Positions 42,446 to 56,669 of a DNA stretch of 64,000 nucleotides are shown piece by piece. The notes beneath the pieces are model-generated. The model saw only the letters and a program-made list of their open reading frames with translations, was not told the origin of the DNA and made no database searches. Each line of letters starts with the position of its first letter. Positions within the stretch are counted from its first letter, which is position 1. This stretch comes from Aquisalimonas sp. 2447 (lineage in GTDB: Bacteria > Pseudomonadota > Gammaproteobacteria > Nitrococcales > Aquisalimonadaceae), in NCBI RefSeq assembly GCF_012044895.1, contig NZ_CP050695.1, forward strand, positions 3,006,501 through 3,070,500, read 5' to 3'. The translations under genes were made by a program, and so were the position numbers.

Positions 42446-42907
42446 ATGAGCGGCAGCGGCAACGGCCCAAGGCGGATCGGCGGAACACTGCGCCAGCGCG
42501 ATAGCGATCTCGCGGACCTCTATTCCCGGGCACAGCAACTGCGCAAGCTCGAGGAGATGATGCTGTCGGTTCTACCGGCCCAGGCCCGCGGGCATGTGCG
42601 CCTGGCACGCATCGACGAGAGGGAATTGGTGGTACTTGCGGACCGTCCGGAATGGCGGCACCAGCTGCGCTATCTGGCACCACGGCTGCAAACAACCATG
42701 GAGCAACAGGCAGGCATTCGGCCGCAACAGGTACTGGTGAAGATCGGTGACCTGCCGCGGCGCCCGGCCCCACCGCCACCGCGCCACCTGAGCACCGACG
42801 CCGGACGGACCATCGGGTCGACGGCGGCGAGCGTGGAGGATCCTGCCCTCGCCGCCGCCCTCGCCCGGCTCGCATCCCGTGCGTCAGACGAGGGTAGTGA
42901 GCGCTGA
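42446..42907 (+). CDS. dciA: DUF721 protein, DciA-like
   Basis: 153 residues. The DUF721 core (LRKLEEMMLSVLPAQARGHVRLARIDERELVV, quoted by its ends LRKLEE and RELVV, then EWRHQLRYLAPRL) is followed by a Pro-rich linker and a short tail. DciA is the ancestral loader of the DnaB helicase where DnaC is absent. Its position between lpxC and secA, divergent from secA, is usual in non-enteric gammaproteobacteria. The helicase role is inferred from the family. Confidence 0.8.
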   Translation: MSGSGNGPRRIGGTLRQRDSDLADLYSRAQQLRKLEEMMLSVLPAQARGHVRLARIDERELVVLADRPEWRHQLRYLAPRLQTTMEQQAGIRPQQVLVKIGDLPRRPAPPPPRHLSTDAGRTIGSTAASVEDPALAAALARLASRASDEGSER

Positions 42908-42913
42908 GCGGGG

Positions 42914-43834
42914 TCAGCTGGTGGCGGGCACCGCCAGCGGCTGATCAAAGGAAACCGGCGCCGGCTCTTCGCCCTCGAAGGTCACCATTTCCCAGGCCGA
43001 CTGGTCCGCCAGCAACGCCCGCAGCAGCAGATTGTTCATATGATGGCCGGACTTGTAGCCCTTGAACTGACCGATGACGCTGTGACCGAGCTGATAGAGA
43101 TCACCGATGGCATCGAGGATCTTGTGCTTGACGAATTCGTCCCGATAGCGCAGGCCGTCCTCGTTGAGGATGCGATAGTCGTCGACGACGATGGCATTGT
43201 CCAGGCTGCCACCCAGGGCCAGGCGATTCGCCTGGAGAGTTTCGATGTCACGCATGAAACCGAAGGTGCGCGCCCGCGAGATCTCCTTGACGAAGGAGGT
43301 GGCCGAGAAGTCCACGGACGCATGCTGGGTGCCCGAATCGAACACCGGGTGGTTGAACTCGATGGTGAAATCCACCTTGAAGCCGTCGAAGGGCTCGAAG
43401 CAGACCCACTTGTCGTCGTCCTCCACCACCACCGGCTTGCGGATGCGCACGAACCGCTTGGGCGCCTCCTGTTCCTGGATGCCGGCGGACTGGATGAGGA
43501 ACACGAAGGGCCCGGCACTGCCGTCCATGATCGGCACCTCGGCATTACTCAACTCGACGATGACGTTGTCAATGCCGAGCCCGGCCAAGGCCGACAGCAG
43601 GTGCTCCACGGTGGCAACCCGGACGCCGTCGCGCACCAGGCAGGTGGACAACAGGGTATCGCCCACATTCTCGGGGTGCGCGGAGATCTCCCAGGAAGCG
43701 TCCATGTCCGTTCGCCGGAACACGATGCCGGAATCAGCGGGTGCCGGCAGCAGGGTCAGGAATACCTTTTCCCCTGTATGCAGGCCAACGCCGGTCGCGC
43801 GGATCACGTTTTTAAGGGTGCGTTGGCGAATCAT
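42914..43834 (-). CDS. lpxC: UDP-3-O-acyl-N-acetylglucosamine deacetylase LpxC
   Basis: 306 residues. [20 protein letters not shown] at the start, zinc ligand His78 in TVEHLLSAL, and the second site [11 protein letters not shown] with His and Asp. First committed step of lipid A synthesis. AAGGAG lies upstream of the ATG at 43834. Convergent with the DciA gene with a six-base gap. Confidence 0.97.
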   Translation of the reverse strand: MIRQRTLKNVIRATGVGLHTGEKVFLTLLPAPADSGIVFRRTDMDASWEISAHPENVGDTLLSTCLVRDGVRVATVEHLLSALAGLGIDNVIVELSNAEVPIMDGSAGPFVFLIQSAGIQEQEAPKRFVRIRKPVVVEDDDKWVCFEPFDGFKVDFTIEFNHPVFDSGTQHASVDFSATSFVKEISRARTFGFMRDIETLQANRLALGGSLDNAIVVDDYRILNEDGLRYRDEFVKHKILDAIGDLYQLGHSVIGQFKGYKSGHHMNNLLLRALLADQSAWEMVTFEGEEPAPVSFDQPLAVPATS

Positions 43835-44061
43835 TCGGCTATTACTCCTTGTCGCCCTGCTCAGGGCCTCGATCATGTTGCGACGACTGTTCCGGGACCA
43901 TCCTTTGGAAGTGGCGCGTCATTCTACTGCAATACATGTGAATTGCATACTGCAGCGCAACATTGCCAGGCCGCCGGGTCGGTAGCGGCCTGCATGGTAG
44001 CGCTTGCCGGCATCCCTGCCCGAGCACCAGTTCACATAACAGTCATACGACGCGTCTCCAG

Positions 44062-45198
44062 TCAGTCCGCCTGTCGCCGCAGGAATGCCGGGATGTCCAG
44101 GTAATCCATGTCACCGGACTCCCCGTACTTGTCATTGGCTGCCTTCTTGCGCGCGGCAGCCGGCTTCTCCAGCTCGTCATAATCCACTTCGCCGGAGGCC
44201 TTTTTCACGGTCCGCAACTGCGGCGCCTTCTCTTCCGGCTTGGTCTGCCCAAGACCGGTGGCCACCACCGTCACCCGCAGCTCGTTCTCCAGCTCCGGAT
44301 CGATGACGGTACCCACCACTACGGTGGCGTCCTCGGAAGCGAACTCGCGCACGGCCTGACCCACCTCGTCGAACTCGCCGATGCCGAGATCCATGCCGGC
44401 GGTGACGTTGACCAGAATGCCGTTGGCCCCGTGCAGGTTGAAATCCTCCAGAAGCGGGCTGGCAATGGCCCGCTCCGCGGCCTCCCGGGCGCGGCCTTCA
44501 CCGGAAGCGGCGCCGGTGCCCATGACCGCCATGCCCATCTCGGACATCACCGTGCGCACGTCGGCGAAGTCGACGTTGATCAGCCCCGGTCGCGTGATCA
44601 GCTCGGCAATGCCGCGCACGGCGCCCAACAGGACGTCGTTGGCCGCCTTGAAGGCGTCCAGCAGCGTCAGATTGCGACCCAGCTCGCTGAGGAGCTTCTC
44701 GTTGGGAATGGTGATCAGGGAGTCCACCGTGCGGCTGAGCTCCTTGATGCCTTCCTCGGCGACGCGCATGCGCTTGCCGCCCTCGAAGGGGAACGGCTTG
44801 GTCACCACGGCCACGGTGAGAATGCCCATCTCCCGGGCGATGTCCGCCACCACCGGCGCCGCGCCGGTGCCGGTGCCACCGCCCATGCCGGCGGTGATGA
44901 ACACCATGTCGGCGCCCTCCAGGGATTCGGCAATACGCTCCCTGTCTTCCACCGCCGCGTTGCGGCCCACGTCCGGATGCGCGCCGGCACCCAGGCCCTT
45001 GGTGATGCTGCTGCCCAGCTGCAGCACCGTCTTTGCGGCGGTGTTTTTCAGCGCCTGGGCGTCGGTGTTGGCGCAGATGAAGTCCACGCCCTCGATATCG
45101 GCGGCCACCATGTGCTGGACGGCGTTACCGCCACCACCACCGACCCCGATGACCTTGATTACTGCGTTCTGGCTGAAAGAATCCATGAGTTCAAACAT
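44062..45198 (-). CDS. ftsZ: Cell division GTPase FtsZ
   Basis: 378 residues. G-box GGGTGTG (GMGGGTGTGAAPVVA), T7 loop INVDFADVRTVMS, and the C-terminal conserved peptide YLDIPAFLRRQAD that binds FtsA and ZipA. A GGAGG lies upstream. Last gene of the dcw cluster, 66 bases after ftsA, and separated from lpxC by 227 bases. Confidence 0.98.
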   Translation of the reverse strand: MFELMDSFSQNAVIKVIGVGGGGGNAVQHMVAADIEGVDFICANTDAQALKNTAAKTVLQLGSSITKGLGAGAHPDVGRNAAVEDRERIAESLEGADMVFITAGMGGGTGTGAAPVVADIAREMGILTVAVVTKPFPFEGGKRMRVAEEGIKELSRTVDSLITIPNEKLLSELGRNLTLLDAFKAANDVLLGAVRGIAELITRPGLINVDFADVRTVMSEMGMAVMGTGAASGEGRAREAAERAIASPLLEDFNLHGANGILVNVTAGMDLGIGEFDEVGQAVREFASEDATVVVGTVIDPELENELRVTVVATGLGQTKPEEKAPQLRTVKKASGEVDYDELEKPAAARKKAANDKYGESGDMDYLDIPAFLRRQAD

Positions 45199-45264
45199 GG
45201 CACTGCCTCCTTCTCGATGTGTTCCGCACTGCCTGCTGGCGAATGCGGACCCGACCCGTCGTCA

Positions 45265-46503
45265 TCAGAAATTCCCCTGGAACCAGCTCTTCATCCGGTC
45301 CCAGAGCGCACTGAACCCTTCGCTCTTGTCGTAATCCACGGTGGGGGTCCGGCCACGGTGGCCCGCGCCGAAGTTCAACAACCCCACCCCGGTGGAGTAG
45401 ACAGGGTTGCGGACCACGTCCGACAACCCCGTCACGTTCTGCGGCACGCCGAGGCGTACCGGCATATGAAAGACTTCCTCGGCCAGCTCGATGGCGCCTT
45501 CCATCTTCGAGCTGCCGCCGGTGAGCACCACGCCCGCGGCAATCAGGTCCTCGAACCCGCTGCGGCGCAGTTCCTGGTGCACCAGATTCATGAGTTCCTC
45601 GTAGCGCGGCTCCACAACTTCAGCCAGCGTCTGCCGCGACAGCCGTCGCGCCGGCCGGTCGCCCACCGAGGGCACTTCGATGGTTTCGTCGGCGCCAGCC
45701 AGCTGTGACAGGGCGCAGGCGTACTTCACCTTGATCTCTTCAGCGTGCTGGGTGGGCGTGCGCAGGGCCACGGCAATATCATTGGTCACCTGGTCTCCGG
45801 CGATGGGAATCACCGCCGTATGCCGGATGGCACCGTCGGTGAACACGGCGATGTCCGTGGTACCGCCGCCGATGTCCACCAGGCAAACGCCCAGCTCCTT
45901 TTCATCCTCGGTGAGCACCGCGTGGGCAGAGGCCAGCTGTTCCAGGATCACGTCGTCGACTTCCAGGCCGCAGCGGCGGATGCACTTGACGATATTCTGG
46001 GCAGCGCTGACGGCACCGGTGACCATGTGCACCTTCGCCTCGAGACGCACGCCGGACATGCCGATGGGCTCGCGGATGCCCTCCTGACTGTCGATGATGA
46101 ATTCCTGCGGCAGGATGTGGAGGATCTTCTGGTCCGCCGGAATGGCCACCGCCCGGGCGGCGTCAATCACCCGGTCCAGGTCCGCCTGTCCCACCTCCTT
46201 GTCGCGGATGGCGACAATGCCGTGGGAATTGAGGCTTTTCACGTGGCTGCCGGCAATGCCCACATACACCGAGTGGATCTGGCAGCCCGCCATGAGCTCG
46301 GCCTCCTCCACGGCACGCTGGATGGACTGCACGGTGGACTCGATGTTCACCACCACGCCCTTCTTCAGGCCGCGGGATGGATGCGAGCCGATGCCGCTGA
46401 TCTCCACCTGTCCGCCAGACCCCACTTCACCGACGATGGCGACTACTTTGGACGTCCCGATGTCCAGGCCCACCAGCAGGCTTTGTTCCGTCTTCTTCGT
46501 CAT
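45265..46503 (-). CDS. ftsA: Cell division protein FtsA
   Basis: 412 residues. Actin-like fold with LLVGLDIGTSKVVAIVGE and CLVDIGGGTTDIAVF, and a C-terminal amphipathic helix (FSALWDRMKSWFQGNF) that anchors FtsZ to the membrane. Confidence 0.98.
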   Translation of the reverse strand: MTKKTEQSLLVGLDIGTSKVVAIVGEVGSGGQVEISGIGSHPSRGLKKGVVVNIESTVQSIQRAVEEAELMAGCQIHSVYVGIAGSHVKSLNSHGIVAIRDKEVGQADLDRVIDAARAVAIPADQKILHILPQEFIIDSQEGIREPIGMSGVRLEAKVHMVTGAVSAAQNIVKCIRRCGLEVDDVILEQLASAHAVLTEDEKELGVCLVDIGGGTTDIAVFTDGAIRHTAVIPIAGDQVTNDIAVALRTPTQHAEEIKVKYACALSQLAGADETIEVPSVGDRPARRLSRQTLAEVVEPRYEELMNLVHQELRRSGFEDLIAAGVVLTGGSSKMEGAIELAEEVFHMPVRLGVPQNVTGLSDVVRNPVYSTGVGLLNFGAGHRGRTPTVDYDKSEGFSALWDRMKSWFQGNF

Positions 46504-46519
46504 CTCGCGTCCTCGCTAA

Positions 46520-49165
<2,646 letters not shown>

Positions 49166-49169
<4 letters not shown>

Positions 49170-50617
49170 GTCCGCCCTCCCGCCAGGTGCGCCTGGAGCT
49201 GTGCCGCGGCGCCGCCAATGCTGCCGGCTCCCAGGGTCAGCAGAATGTCGCCATCGGCAAGCACCCCGGGCAGCGTGGTCACCAGCTCATCGATGCTCTG
49301 CACGAACACTGGGTTCGCCCGGCCCCGGGCGCGGATGGCAGCACACAGGGAGCGCCCGTCAGCGCCGGCGACGGGATCCTCACCGGCGGCGTAGACCTCG
49401 GTGACCAGCAGCACGTCGGCTTCGGCGAGAATCCGGGCAAAGTCATCGAACAGATCCCGGGTGCGGCTGTAGCGGTGCGGCTGAAACGCCACCACCAGGC
49501 GCCGGTCCGGCCAGCCGGCACGCACGGCGTCCAGCACGGCCCGCAGTTCACTGGGGTGGTGACCGTAGTCGTCCACCACCAGTGCCTGGCCGCCGCCGGG
49601 CAGGGCGACATCGCCGTAGCTCTGGAAACGCCGGCCGATCCCCTGGAACTCCGCCAGCGCGCGACCGATGGCGGCGCGTTCCACGCCCAGCTCGTCCGCG
49701 ATGGCAATGGCGGCCAGGGCGTTGAGGACGTTGTGCCGGCCGGGCAGATTAAGGGTGATCTCCAGGGGCTCGGGATCGCCGTTGATGCGCACGCTGAATT
49801 CCGTGCGGCCGCCGCTCTGGCGCAGATTGAACGCCTGCAGATCGGCCGCGGCATCGATACCGTAGGTGCGCACCGGGCGTGTCACCTCCGGCAGCAGATC
49901 GGCCACTTCCGGGTCGTCCAGGCACAGTACGGCCAGGCCGTAGAACGGAATGTGGTGGAGGAACTCCAGGAACGTGGCGCGCAGCCGCCCGAAATCGCCG
50001 CCGTAGGTGCCGAGATGGTCGGCGTCGATGTTCGTCACCGCCGCGATCATCGGCTGCAGATACAGGAACGACGCATCGCTCTCGTCGGCCTCGGCCACCA
50101 GGAACTGACTCTCGCCCAGGCGCGCGTTGGCGCCGGCACTGGTGAGCCGCCCACCGATGACGAAGGTGGGGTCCAGCCCGCCCTCGGCCAGTACACTGGC
50201 CACCAGGCTGGTGGTCGTGGTCTTGCCATGGGTCCCCGCAACCGCAACGCCGTAGCGGAAGCGCATGAGCTCGGCCAGCATTTCCGCCCGCGGCACCACC
50301 GGAATACGCGCCTCCCTGGCGGCCTGCACTTCCGGGTTGTCCTCACCCACGGCGGTGGAGACCACCACCGCGTCGGCGTGTGCCACGTGCCCCGGTGCGT
50401 GACCGGTGCGGATGGTTGCGCCCAGCTCGTGCAGGCGCGCGGTCACCGGGTTCTCCTTGAGATCACTACCGGAGATCCGGTAACCAAGATTCAGCAGTAC
50501 CTCGGCAATGCCGCTCATGCCGGCACCGCCGATGCCGACGAAGTGAATACGCCGGACCCGGCCCATGGTGCCGGGGCGAGTGTGATCCATGGGATGCGGG
50601 CGCTGGCCGTTGCTCAT
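49166..50617 (-). CDS. murC: UDP-N-acetylmuramate--L-alanine ligase MurC
   Basis: About 483 residues. [21 protein letters not shown] loop [15 protein letters not shown] and [10 protein letters not shown]. Adds L-Ala to UDP-MurNAc. The ATG at 50617 has GGAGG seven bases upstream and overlaps the murG stop by four bases. Confidence 0.97.
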
Positions 50618-51702
50618 CGGGCCACCTCCAGACAACGTTCGGCCACCGTCTCGGCGGCATCCGGCTTCGCCACGGCGCGTGCGGCTCGGGCCATTTCCAG
50701 CAGCCGCCCACGATCGCCTCCCAGCCCTTCCAGGTGTTCCTGCAGCCGCTCCGGCGTGATTTGATCCTGGGGCAGCAACACTGCAGCGCCGGCGTCCACC
50801 AGGTGCCGGGCGTTGGCGGTCTGGTGGTCATCCACGGCATGGGGCAGCGGCACCAGGACGGCGGGCACGCCGGCAACGGCCAGTTCGCTCACCGTCAGGG
50901 CGCCTGCGCGGCAGAGCACCACGTCCGCCCACTCGTAGGCGGCAGCCATGTCACTGATGAACGCCGAAACGTCGGCATCCACGCCGGCATCGGCGTAGGC
51001 CTGCCGGGCAATGTCCTCGGTACGCTGGCCCGCCTGGTGCCGGACCGCGGGACGGTCGGCCTCGGGCATCCTGGCCACGGCACGGGCAACGGCCTCGTTG
51101 AGCGCCTGGGCACCGAGACTGCCGCCCAGCACCAGCAGCCGCCAGCGCCCGGCGCGCGGCGTCCGCTGCTCCGGGGGTGCCAGCCTCAGGATGTCGCCGC
51201 GGACGGGGTTGCCGGTCACTTCGGCGCGCCGTCCGGGGAACGCCCCGTCGAATCCGGCCAGCACGACCCGGGCACAGCGCGCCAGCAGGCGATTGGTCAG
51301 GCCGGCGCGGGCATTCTGTTCGTGAATCACGAGCGGGTAGCGCAACAGCCATGCCGCCATGCCGCCGGGACCGGCCACATAGCCGCCCATGCCCAGCACC
51401 GCACGGGGACGCTGCCGTCGCAGGACGCCCACGGCCTCGAGAGCGGCGCGCAGCACCCGTACCGGTGCCAGCAGCCAGCCGCTAACGCCCTTGCCGCGCA
51501 GGCCACGCACGGTGAGCCATTCAATGGCGAAGCCCGCCTCCGGCACCACACGCGCCTCCAGCCCTTCCCGGGTGCCCAGCCAGACCACGGGAATGTCGCG
51601 GGCACGCAGCGCGTCCGCCACGGCCAGGGCCGGGAACACATGGCCGCCGGTGCCGCCGGCCATGATCAGCACCGGCGCCTGGTTGGCTGCGGAGCGGTTC
51701 AT
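50614..51702 (-). CDS. murG: Lipid II synthase MurG
   Basis: 362 residues. [48 protein letters not shown] and [12 protein letters not shown]. It transfers GlcNAc to lipid I at the inner face of the membrane. AGGAGG lies upstream of the ATG at 51702, which overlaps the ftsW stop. Confidence 0.97.
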   Translation of the reverse strand: MNRSAANQAPVLIMAGGTGGHVFPALAVADALRARDIPVVWLGTREGLEARVVPEAGFAIEWLTVRGLRGKGVSGWLLAPVRVLRAALEAVGVLRRQRPRAVLGMGGYVAGPGGMAAWLLRYPLVIHEQNARAGLTNRLLARCARVVLAGFDGAFPGRRAEVTGNPVRGDILRLAPPEQRTPRAGRWRLLVLGGSLGAQALNEAVARAVARMPEADRPAVRHQAGQRTEDIARQAYADAGVDADVSAFISDMAAAYEWADVVLCRAGALTVSELAVAGVPAVLVPLPHAVDDHQTANARHLVDAGAAVLLPQDQITPERLQEHLEGLGGDRGRLLEMARAARAVAKPDAAETVAERCLEVAR

Positions 51703-52886
51703 GATGCCCTCCTGCGGCTTGCCGAACGCGCCGCCATGCGCCGCTCGTAGTCCACCCGCAGGACCACCGCCAGGGCGATGCCGGTGGACAGCATACTGCT
51801 GCCGCCGTAGCTCATCAGCGGCAGGGTGAGCCCCTTGGTGGGCAGCAGGCCCATGCTCACGCCGATATTGATGAAGCTCTGCAGTCCCAGCCAGAACCCC
51901 ACCGCCAGACTGACGTAGCCGCCGAAGTGGTGATTCTCCCGGAGCGCCGCCATGCCGATGGACAGCACCCGCCAGACGATCCAGCCGTACAGGGCGATCA
52001 CCACCACCACGCCCACCAGCCCGAGCTCTTCGGCGAGCACCGCGAAGACGAAATCCGTGTGCGCCTCCGGCAGGTAGAACAGCTTCTGCACGCTGGCACC
52101 GAGGCCAACGCCGAACCACTCGCCCCGACCGATGGCGATGAGGGACTGGGTGAGCTGGAAACCGGTGTTGAAGGGATCCGCCCAGGGATCCACGAACGCC
52201 GTGAGCCGGGTGACCCGGTACGGCGAGGTGATGATCAGGGCCCAGGCCAGGGCGCCGGCTCCTGCCACGAGTGCAGCAAAACGCCACAGTGGCACCCCGG
52301 CCAGGAACAGCAGGCCCAGACCGGTGGCACCCAGCACCAGCGCGGCACCGAAATCCGGCTGCATCAGCAGCAACACGCCGGTGGCCCCGAGCAGCACGAT
52401 GGGGATGAGAAAACCCTGCATGGAGCCCCGCACGCGGTCGCCCCGGCGCACCATGTACGCGGCCAGGTAGAACAGCACACCGAACTTGGCCACCTCGGAC
52501 ACCTGCAGATGGAAGATTCCAACCGGGATCCAGCGGGTGGCGCCGTTGACTTCCCGGCCAACCCCCGGAATGAGCACCGCCACCAACAGGAGAAAAGCGC
52601 AGAGCAGCAGCAGGCCGCTGGCCTGATACCAGGCATGCAGCGGCACCTGCAGCACCAGCCAGACCCCCGCCAGGGTCATGCCCAGGAACAGCAGCTGACG
52701 CTGGAGGAAATAGAAAGGCGAGCCGAACTGGCTGTCGGCCAGTGACATGGACGCGGAGGTCAGCACCACCAGGCCCACCACCACCGCGGCGATCAGGGCC
52801 CAAACCAGGCGCTGGTCCAGATTCGGCCACAGGGCACTGGCACGGCGGGCCTCGCCGGCGGCGGCATTGAGCACGCGCACACTCAT
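51699..52886 (-). CDS. ftsW: Septal peptidoglycan glycosyltransferase FtsW
   Basis: 395 residues, about ten membrane helices, SEDS family. Conserved parts: NGATRWIPVGIFHLQVSEVA, LMQPDFGAAL, AHTDFVFAVLAEELGLVG and LPLMSYGGSSML. It polymerises glycan strands with FtsI at the septum. Confidence 0.97.
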   Translation of the reverse strand: MSVRVLNAAAGEARRASALWPNLDQRLVWALIAAVVVGLVVLTSASMSLADSQFGSPFYFLQRQLLFLGMTLAGVWLVLQVPLHAWYQASGLLLLCAFLLLVAVLIPGVGREVNGATRWIPVGIFHLQVSEVAKFGVLFYLAAYMVRRGDRVRGSMQGFLIPIVLLGATGVLLLMQPDFGAALVLGATGLGLLFLAGVPLWRFAALVAGAGALAWALIITSPYRVTRLTAFVDPWADPFNTGFQLTQSLIAIGRGEWFGVGLGASVQKLFYLPEAHTDFVFAVLAEELGLVGVVVVIALYGWIVWRVLSIGMAALRENHHFGGYVSLAVGFWLGLQSFINIGVSMGLLPTKGLTLPLMSYGGSSMLSTGIALAVVLRVDYERRMAARSASRRRAS

Positions 52887-54229
52887 GGCACCAGCCTCCC
52901 CACGGCGTCGGCAAAGGCACGTCCGCGCGCCTCGTAACCGGCGTACTGATCAAAACTGGCACAGGCCGGGGACAGGAGCACGGTATCCCCGACCTGCGCC
53001 ACCTCGCACGCCCGCGCGACCGCGTCGTCCATGTCGCGGGCACGAACCTGGGGCACCCGGTCGCCCAGCGCGCGCGCCAGGATGGGTGCATCGTCGCCCA
53101 CCAGCACCACGGCGCGCGCCTTGCGCGCCAGCGGCTCCACCAGGGGCGTGAAATCGGCGCCCTTGCCCTGACCGCCGGCGATCAGCACCAGGGGCCCATC
53201 CAGACCTTCCACGGCGGCCAGGGCGGCGCCGACATTGGTGGCCTTGGAGTCGTTGATCCAGCGCAACCCGGCGCGGTCGCCCAGCCACTGCATGCGATGG
53301 GGCAAACCGGTGAAGCGCTGGAGCACCCGCAGGCAGGCGTCGGATGGCAGCCCCACGGACTCGGCCAGGGCCAGCGCCGCCAGGGCATTGAGCTGGTTAT
53401 GCCGCCCCTGCAGGGCCAGGGAGTCCACCGGCAGCAGGGCATCGCGGTCCCGCGCCAGCCAGTCACGGCCGCCGCTGCGGAGAATGCCGTAGCCCTCCTG
53501 TGACGGCGCTGCCAGGCCAAACGGGCGCACTGCTCGGCCACGCCGCGCCATGGCGGCGACTCGGGCATCGTCCCGGTTCACCACCATGACGCCATCACCG
53601 TGGTAGACCCGGGCCTTGATGGCGGCGTAGGTCTCCACGTCGCCGTGACGATCCATGTGGTCGGCACTGACATTCAGGACCACCGCCGCCGCCGGGCACA
53701 GGGAATGGGTGGTTTCCAGCTGGAAGCTGGACAGCTCGAGCACGTAGAGGTCCGGCTCCGGATCGTCCAGCAGGTCCAGCGCCGGGGTGCCTAGATTGCC
53801 GCCGACACCGGCGCGCTTGCCGGCCTCCCCCGCCATCTCCCCCACCAGGGTGGTCACGGTACTCTTGCCATTGGAGCCGGTAATGGCGACCACCGGAGCA
53901 CGGGCCTGGCGGGCGAACAGCTCGATCTCGCTGATCACGGGCACACCGCACAGACGGGCCTGGCGCAGCGCCGGCTCATCCAGGGAGACCCCCGGGCTGA
54001 CCACGATCTCGGCGGCGTCCGCCAGCAGGGTGGCGTCGAAGTCCCCCAGGTGCAGCGGGATGGCAGGGTCCAGATCGTGAACCTTGCTTGCCCCCGGCGG
54101 GCGCCGGCGGCTGTCGGTGGCGGCGACGGCGATACCACGACGGTGCAGGAAGCGCACGCACGCCTCCCCGGTCTGCCCCAGACCGACCACCACCGTTGTA
54201 CGCACGTTTTTCGCCATGACTGCCTGCAT
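52883..54229 (-). CDS. murD: UDP-MurNAc-L-Ala--D-glutamate ligase MurD
   Basis: 448 residues. VVVGLGQTGEACVRFL, ATP loop ITGSNGKSTVTTLV, and NDSKATNVGAALAAV. Adds D-Glu. The ATG at 54229 follows the mraY stop directly; an ATG at 54217 (MAKNVRT) is a good alternative. The stop overlaps the ftsW start. Confidence 0.96.
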   Translation of the reverse strand: MQAVMAKNVRTTVVVGLGQTGEACVRFLHRRGIAVAATDSRRRPPGASKVHDLDPAIPLHLGDFDATLLADAAEIVVSPGVSLDEPALRQARLCGVPVISEIELFARQARAPVVAITGSNGKSTVTTLVGEMAGEAGKRAGVGGNLGTPALDLLDDPEPDLYVLELSSFQLETTHSLCPAAAVVLNVSADHMDRHGDVETYAAIKARVYHGDGVMVVNRDDARVAAMARRGRAVRPFGLAAPSQEGYGILRSGGRDWLARDRDALLPVDSLALQGRHNQLNALAALALAESVGLPSDACLRVLQRFTGLPHRMQWLGDRAGLRWINDSKATNVGAALAAVEGLDGPLVLIAGGQGKGADFTPLVEPLARKARAVVLVGDDAPILARALGDRVPQVRARDMDDAVARACEVAQVGDTVLLSPACASFDQYAGYEARGRAFADAVGRLVP

Positions 54230-55312
54230 TTACCTGATCTTCAACGAGGCCAGACCGATCAACACCAGAATCACGGTGATGATCCAGAAGCGGACGATCA
54301 CCCGCGGTTCCGGCCAGCCCTTGAGTTCAAAATGATGGTGCAGCGGCGCCATGCGGAACACGCGCCGACCGGTGAGCTTGTACGACGCCACCTGCAGCAT
54401 CACCGAGAGGGTCTCCACCACGAACACGCCCGCCATGATGAACAGCACGATCTCCTGACGGGTGACCACCGCCACCACGCCCAGGGCCGCGCCCAGCGCC
54501 AGTGCGCCCACGTCACCCATGAACACCTGGGCCGGGTAGGCGTTGAACCACAGGAAGCCAAGCCCCGCACCCACCAGGGCACCGCAGAAGATGACCACCT
54601 CGCCAACGCCGGGCACGAACGGAATGCCCAGATAGTCGGCGAACTGGAAGTGACCGGAGGCGTAGGCGAACACGCCCAGGGCACCCCCCACCAGCACCGC
54701 CGGATTGATGGCCAGTCCGTCGAGCCCGTCGGTGAGGTTCACGGCGTTGCTGGCGCCGACGATCACCAGGTAGGTGAGCGGGATGAACAGCCAGCCCAGC
54801 TGCCAGGTCACGTCCTTGAGGAACGGCAGGATCAGCGTGGTCTCCACCGTGTTCTGGGCAGTGATGAACAGCGCGAACGCGGCGCCCAGCCCCACAACCG
54901 ACTGCCAGATGTACTTGTGCCGTGCCGCCAGACCGCGACTGTTGCCGAAGCGCAGCTTGAAATAGTCGTCGACACCGCCGATCACGCCGAAGGCCAGCGT
55001 GGTCAACAGCACCACCCAGATATAACGATTGCTCAGGTCCGCCCACAGCAGCGTCGCCGTGGCGATGGCCACCAGGATCATGGCGCCGCCCATGGTGGGC
55101 GTGCCCGCCTTGGACAGGTGCGACTGCGGGCCGTCGTCGCGCACCTGCTGGCCGATCTGGTGACGCGTCAGACGACGGATCACCACCGGCCCGACCATGA
55201 ACGACATGATCAACGCCGTGAGCACGCCGAGAATGGCGCGCAGGGTGATGTACTGGAATACGCGGAACCCGCTGTAGAACTCTTCCAGAAACGCGGCCAG
55301 ATGGAACAGCAT
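54230..55312 (-). CDS. mraY: Phospho-MurNAc-pentapeptide translocase MraY
   Basis: 360 residues, ten membrane helices. Motifs [41 protein letters not shown] and [15 protein letters not shown]. It attaches the muropeptide to undecaprenyl phosphate to form lipid I. Confidence 0.98.
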   Translation of the reverse strand: MLFHLAAFLEEFYSGFRVFQYITLRAILGVLTALIMSFMVGPVVIRRLTRHQIGQQVRDDGPQSHLSKAGTPTMGGAMILVAIATATLLWADLSNRYIWVVLLTTLAFGVIGGVDDYFKLRFGNSRGLAARHKYIWQSVVGLGAAFALFITAQNTVETTLILPFLKDVTWQLGWLFIPLTYLVIVGASNAVNLTDGLDGLAINPAVLVGGALGVFAYASGHFQFADYLGIPFVPGVGEVVIFCGALVGAGLGFLWFNAYPAQVFMGDVGALALGAALGVVAVVTRQEIVLFIMAGVFVVETLSVMLQVASYKLTGRRVFRMAPLHHHFELKGWPEPRVIVRFWIITVILVLIGLASLKIR

Positions 55313-55313
55313 G

Positions 55314-56669
55314 TCAGCCTCTCCCCCCGGCCATGTCCCCGACCTCCAGCGCCTGCACCACCCGCTCCATGCCCATGCTGCGGGAGCCCTTCACCAACAC
55401 CGTGACGTCGGCGGTCACTGCCGCGCGAAGGGCATCGATGAGCGCCTGCTGATCGTCGAAATGCTGCGCGCCTGCACCGAAGGCGGTGGCCGCCTCGGCA
55501 CTCAGTGGTCCCACGGCGAACAGCCGCCGGACGCCGGCGGCCCGCGCCCGGCGCCCCGCCTCGGCATGCAGTGCGGCGCCGTCGGTGCCCAGTTCACCCA
55601 TGTCTCCCAGCACCAGCCAGCTCGCGCCCTGAACCGTGGCGAGCACCTCCAGGCCCGCGGCCAGGGAGGCCGGATTGGCGTTGTAGGTGTCGTCCAGCAC
55701 TGTGGAGCCGGCGACGCCGTTACGGCGATTCAACCGGCCGGCCACCGGGCTGACGCCCTCCAGGCCACTGCGGATCGCCTCCGGCGAGGCGCCCAGCGCC
55801 GACGCCGCAGCGGCCGCAGCCAGCGCGTTCATGAGATTGTGTCGGCCGGGCACCGGCAGGCGAACGGACACCGTCCCGGCCGGCAGACTGATACGAACCG
55901 GCTGTCCTGGGCTCGCCGGCGAGGCGGACACGGCGGCCGGGGCGTCAATGCCGAAGTCGACAATGGCCTTGCCGCCGGCAAGCTGCCGCCACAGGTCGGC
56001 GTAGGCATCGTCGGCGTTGATCACTGCGGTCCCCCCGGCACCCAGCCCCTGGAACATCTCGCCCTTACCGCGGGCAACGCCGTCGACACTGCCGAAGCCC
56101 TCCAGGTGGGACGGCCCGGCATTGGTCACGACGCCAACGTCCGGTTCGGCGATGGCAGCCAGGGTGGCGATTTCACCACCATGATTGGCTCCCATCTCCA
56201 CCACCGCAAAGTGATCCCCCTCGGCCAGACGGAACAGGGTCAGGGGCACGCCGATGTCGTTGTTCAGGTTACCGCGGGTCACCAGAGTGGGGGCGACCTG
56301 GTTCAGAATCGCGCCGAGCATTTCCTTGACCGTGGTCTTGCCATTGCTGCCGGTAATGGCCGCGATTCGCGCGGTGCAGCGACGACGCCAGTGCCGCGCC
56401 AGGGCGCCCAGCGCACGGCGTGTGTCCTCCACCACCAGCGCCGGCGCACCGATGTTGTCACCGTGGCGGACCATGACTGCGGCGGCGCCGCGGGCCACGG
56501 CATCACTCAGGAAACCGTGGCCGTCGAAACGCTCCCCCTCCAGGGCAACGAAGAGCTCGCCCGGGTTGACACTGCGGCTGTCGGTACTCACACCCCGAAA
56601 AGCGACCGAGGGCCCGCTCAGGCGCGCCCCCAGTGGTGCCGCGAGCTCATCCAGACGGCAGTGGATCAT
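55314..56669 (-). CDS. murF: UDP-MurNAc-tripeptide--D-Ala-D-Ala ligase MurF
   Basis: 451 residues. ATP loop [28 protein letters not shown], and [17 protein letters not shown]. It completes the pentapeptide. The start overlaps the murE stop by four bases; mraY starts one base after its stop. Confidence 0.97.
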   Translation of the reverse strand: MIHCRLDELAAPLGARLSGPSVAFRGVSTDSRSVNPGELFVALEGERFDGHGFLSDAVARGAAAVMVRHGDNIGAPALVVEDTRRALGALARHWRRRCTARIAAITGSNGKTTVKEMLGAILNQVAPTLVTRGNLNNDIGVPLTLFRLAEGDHFAVVEMGANHGGEIATLAAIAEPDVGVVTNAGPSHLEGFGSVDGVARGKGEMFQGLGAGGTAVINADDAYADLWRQLAGGKAIVDFGIDAPAAVSASPASPGQPVRISLPAGTVSVRLPVPGRHNLMNALAAAAAASALGASPEAIRSGLEGVSPVAGRLNRRNGVAGSTVLDDTYNANPASLAAGLEVLATVQGASWLVLGDMGELGTDGAALHAEAGRRARAAGVRRLFAVGPLSAEAATAFGAGAQHFDDQQALIDALRAAVTADVTVLVKGSRSMGMERVVQALEVGDMAGGRG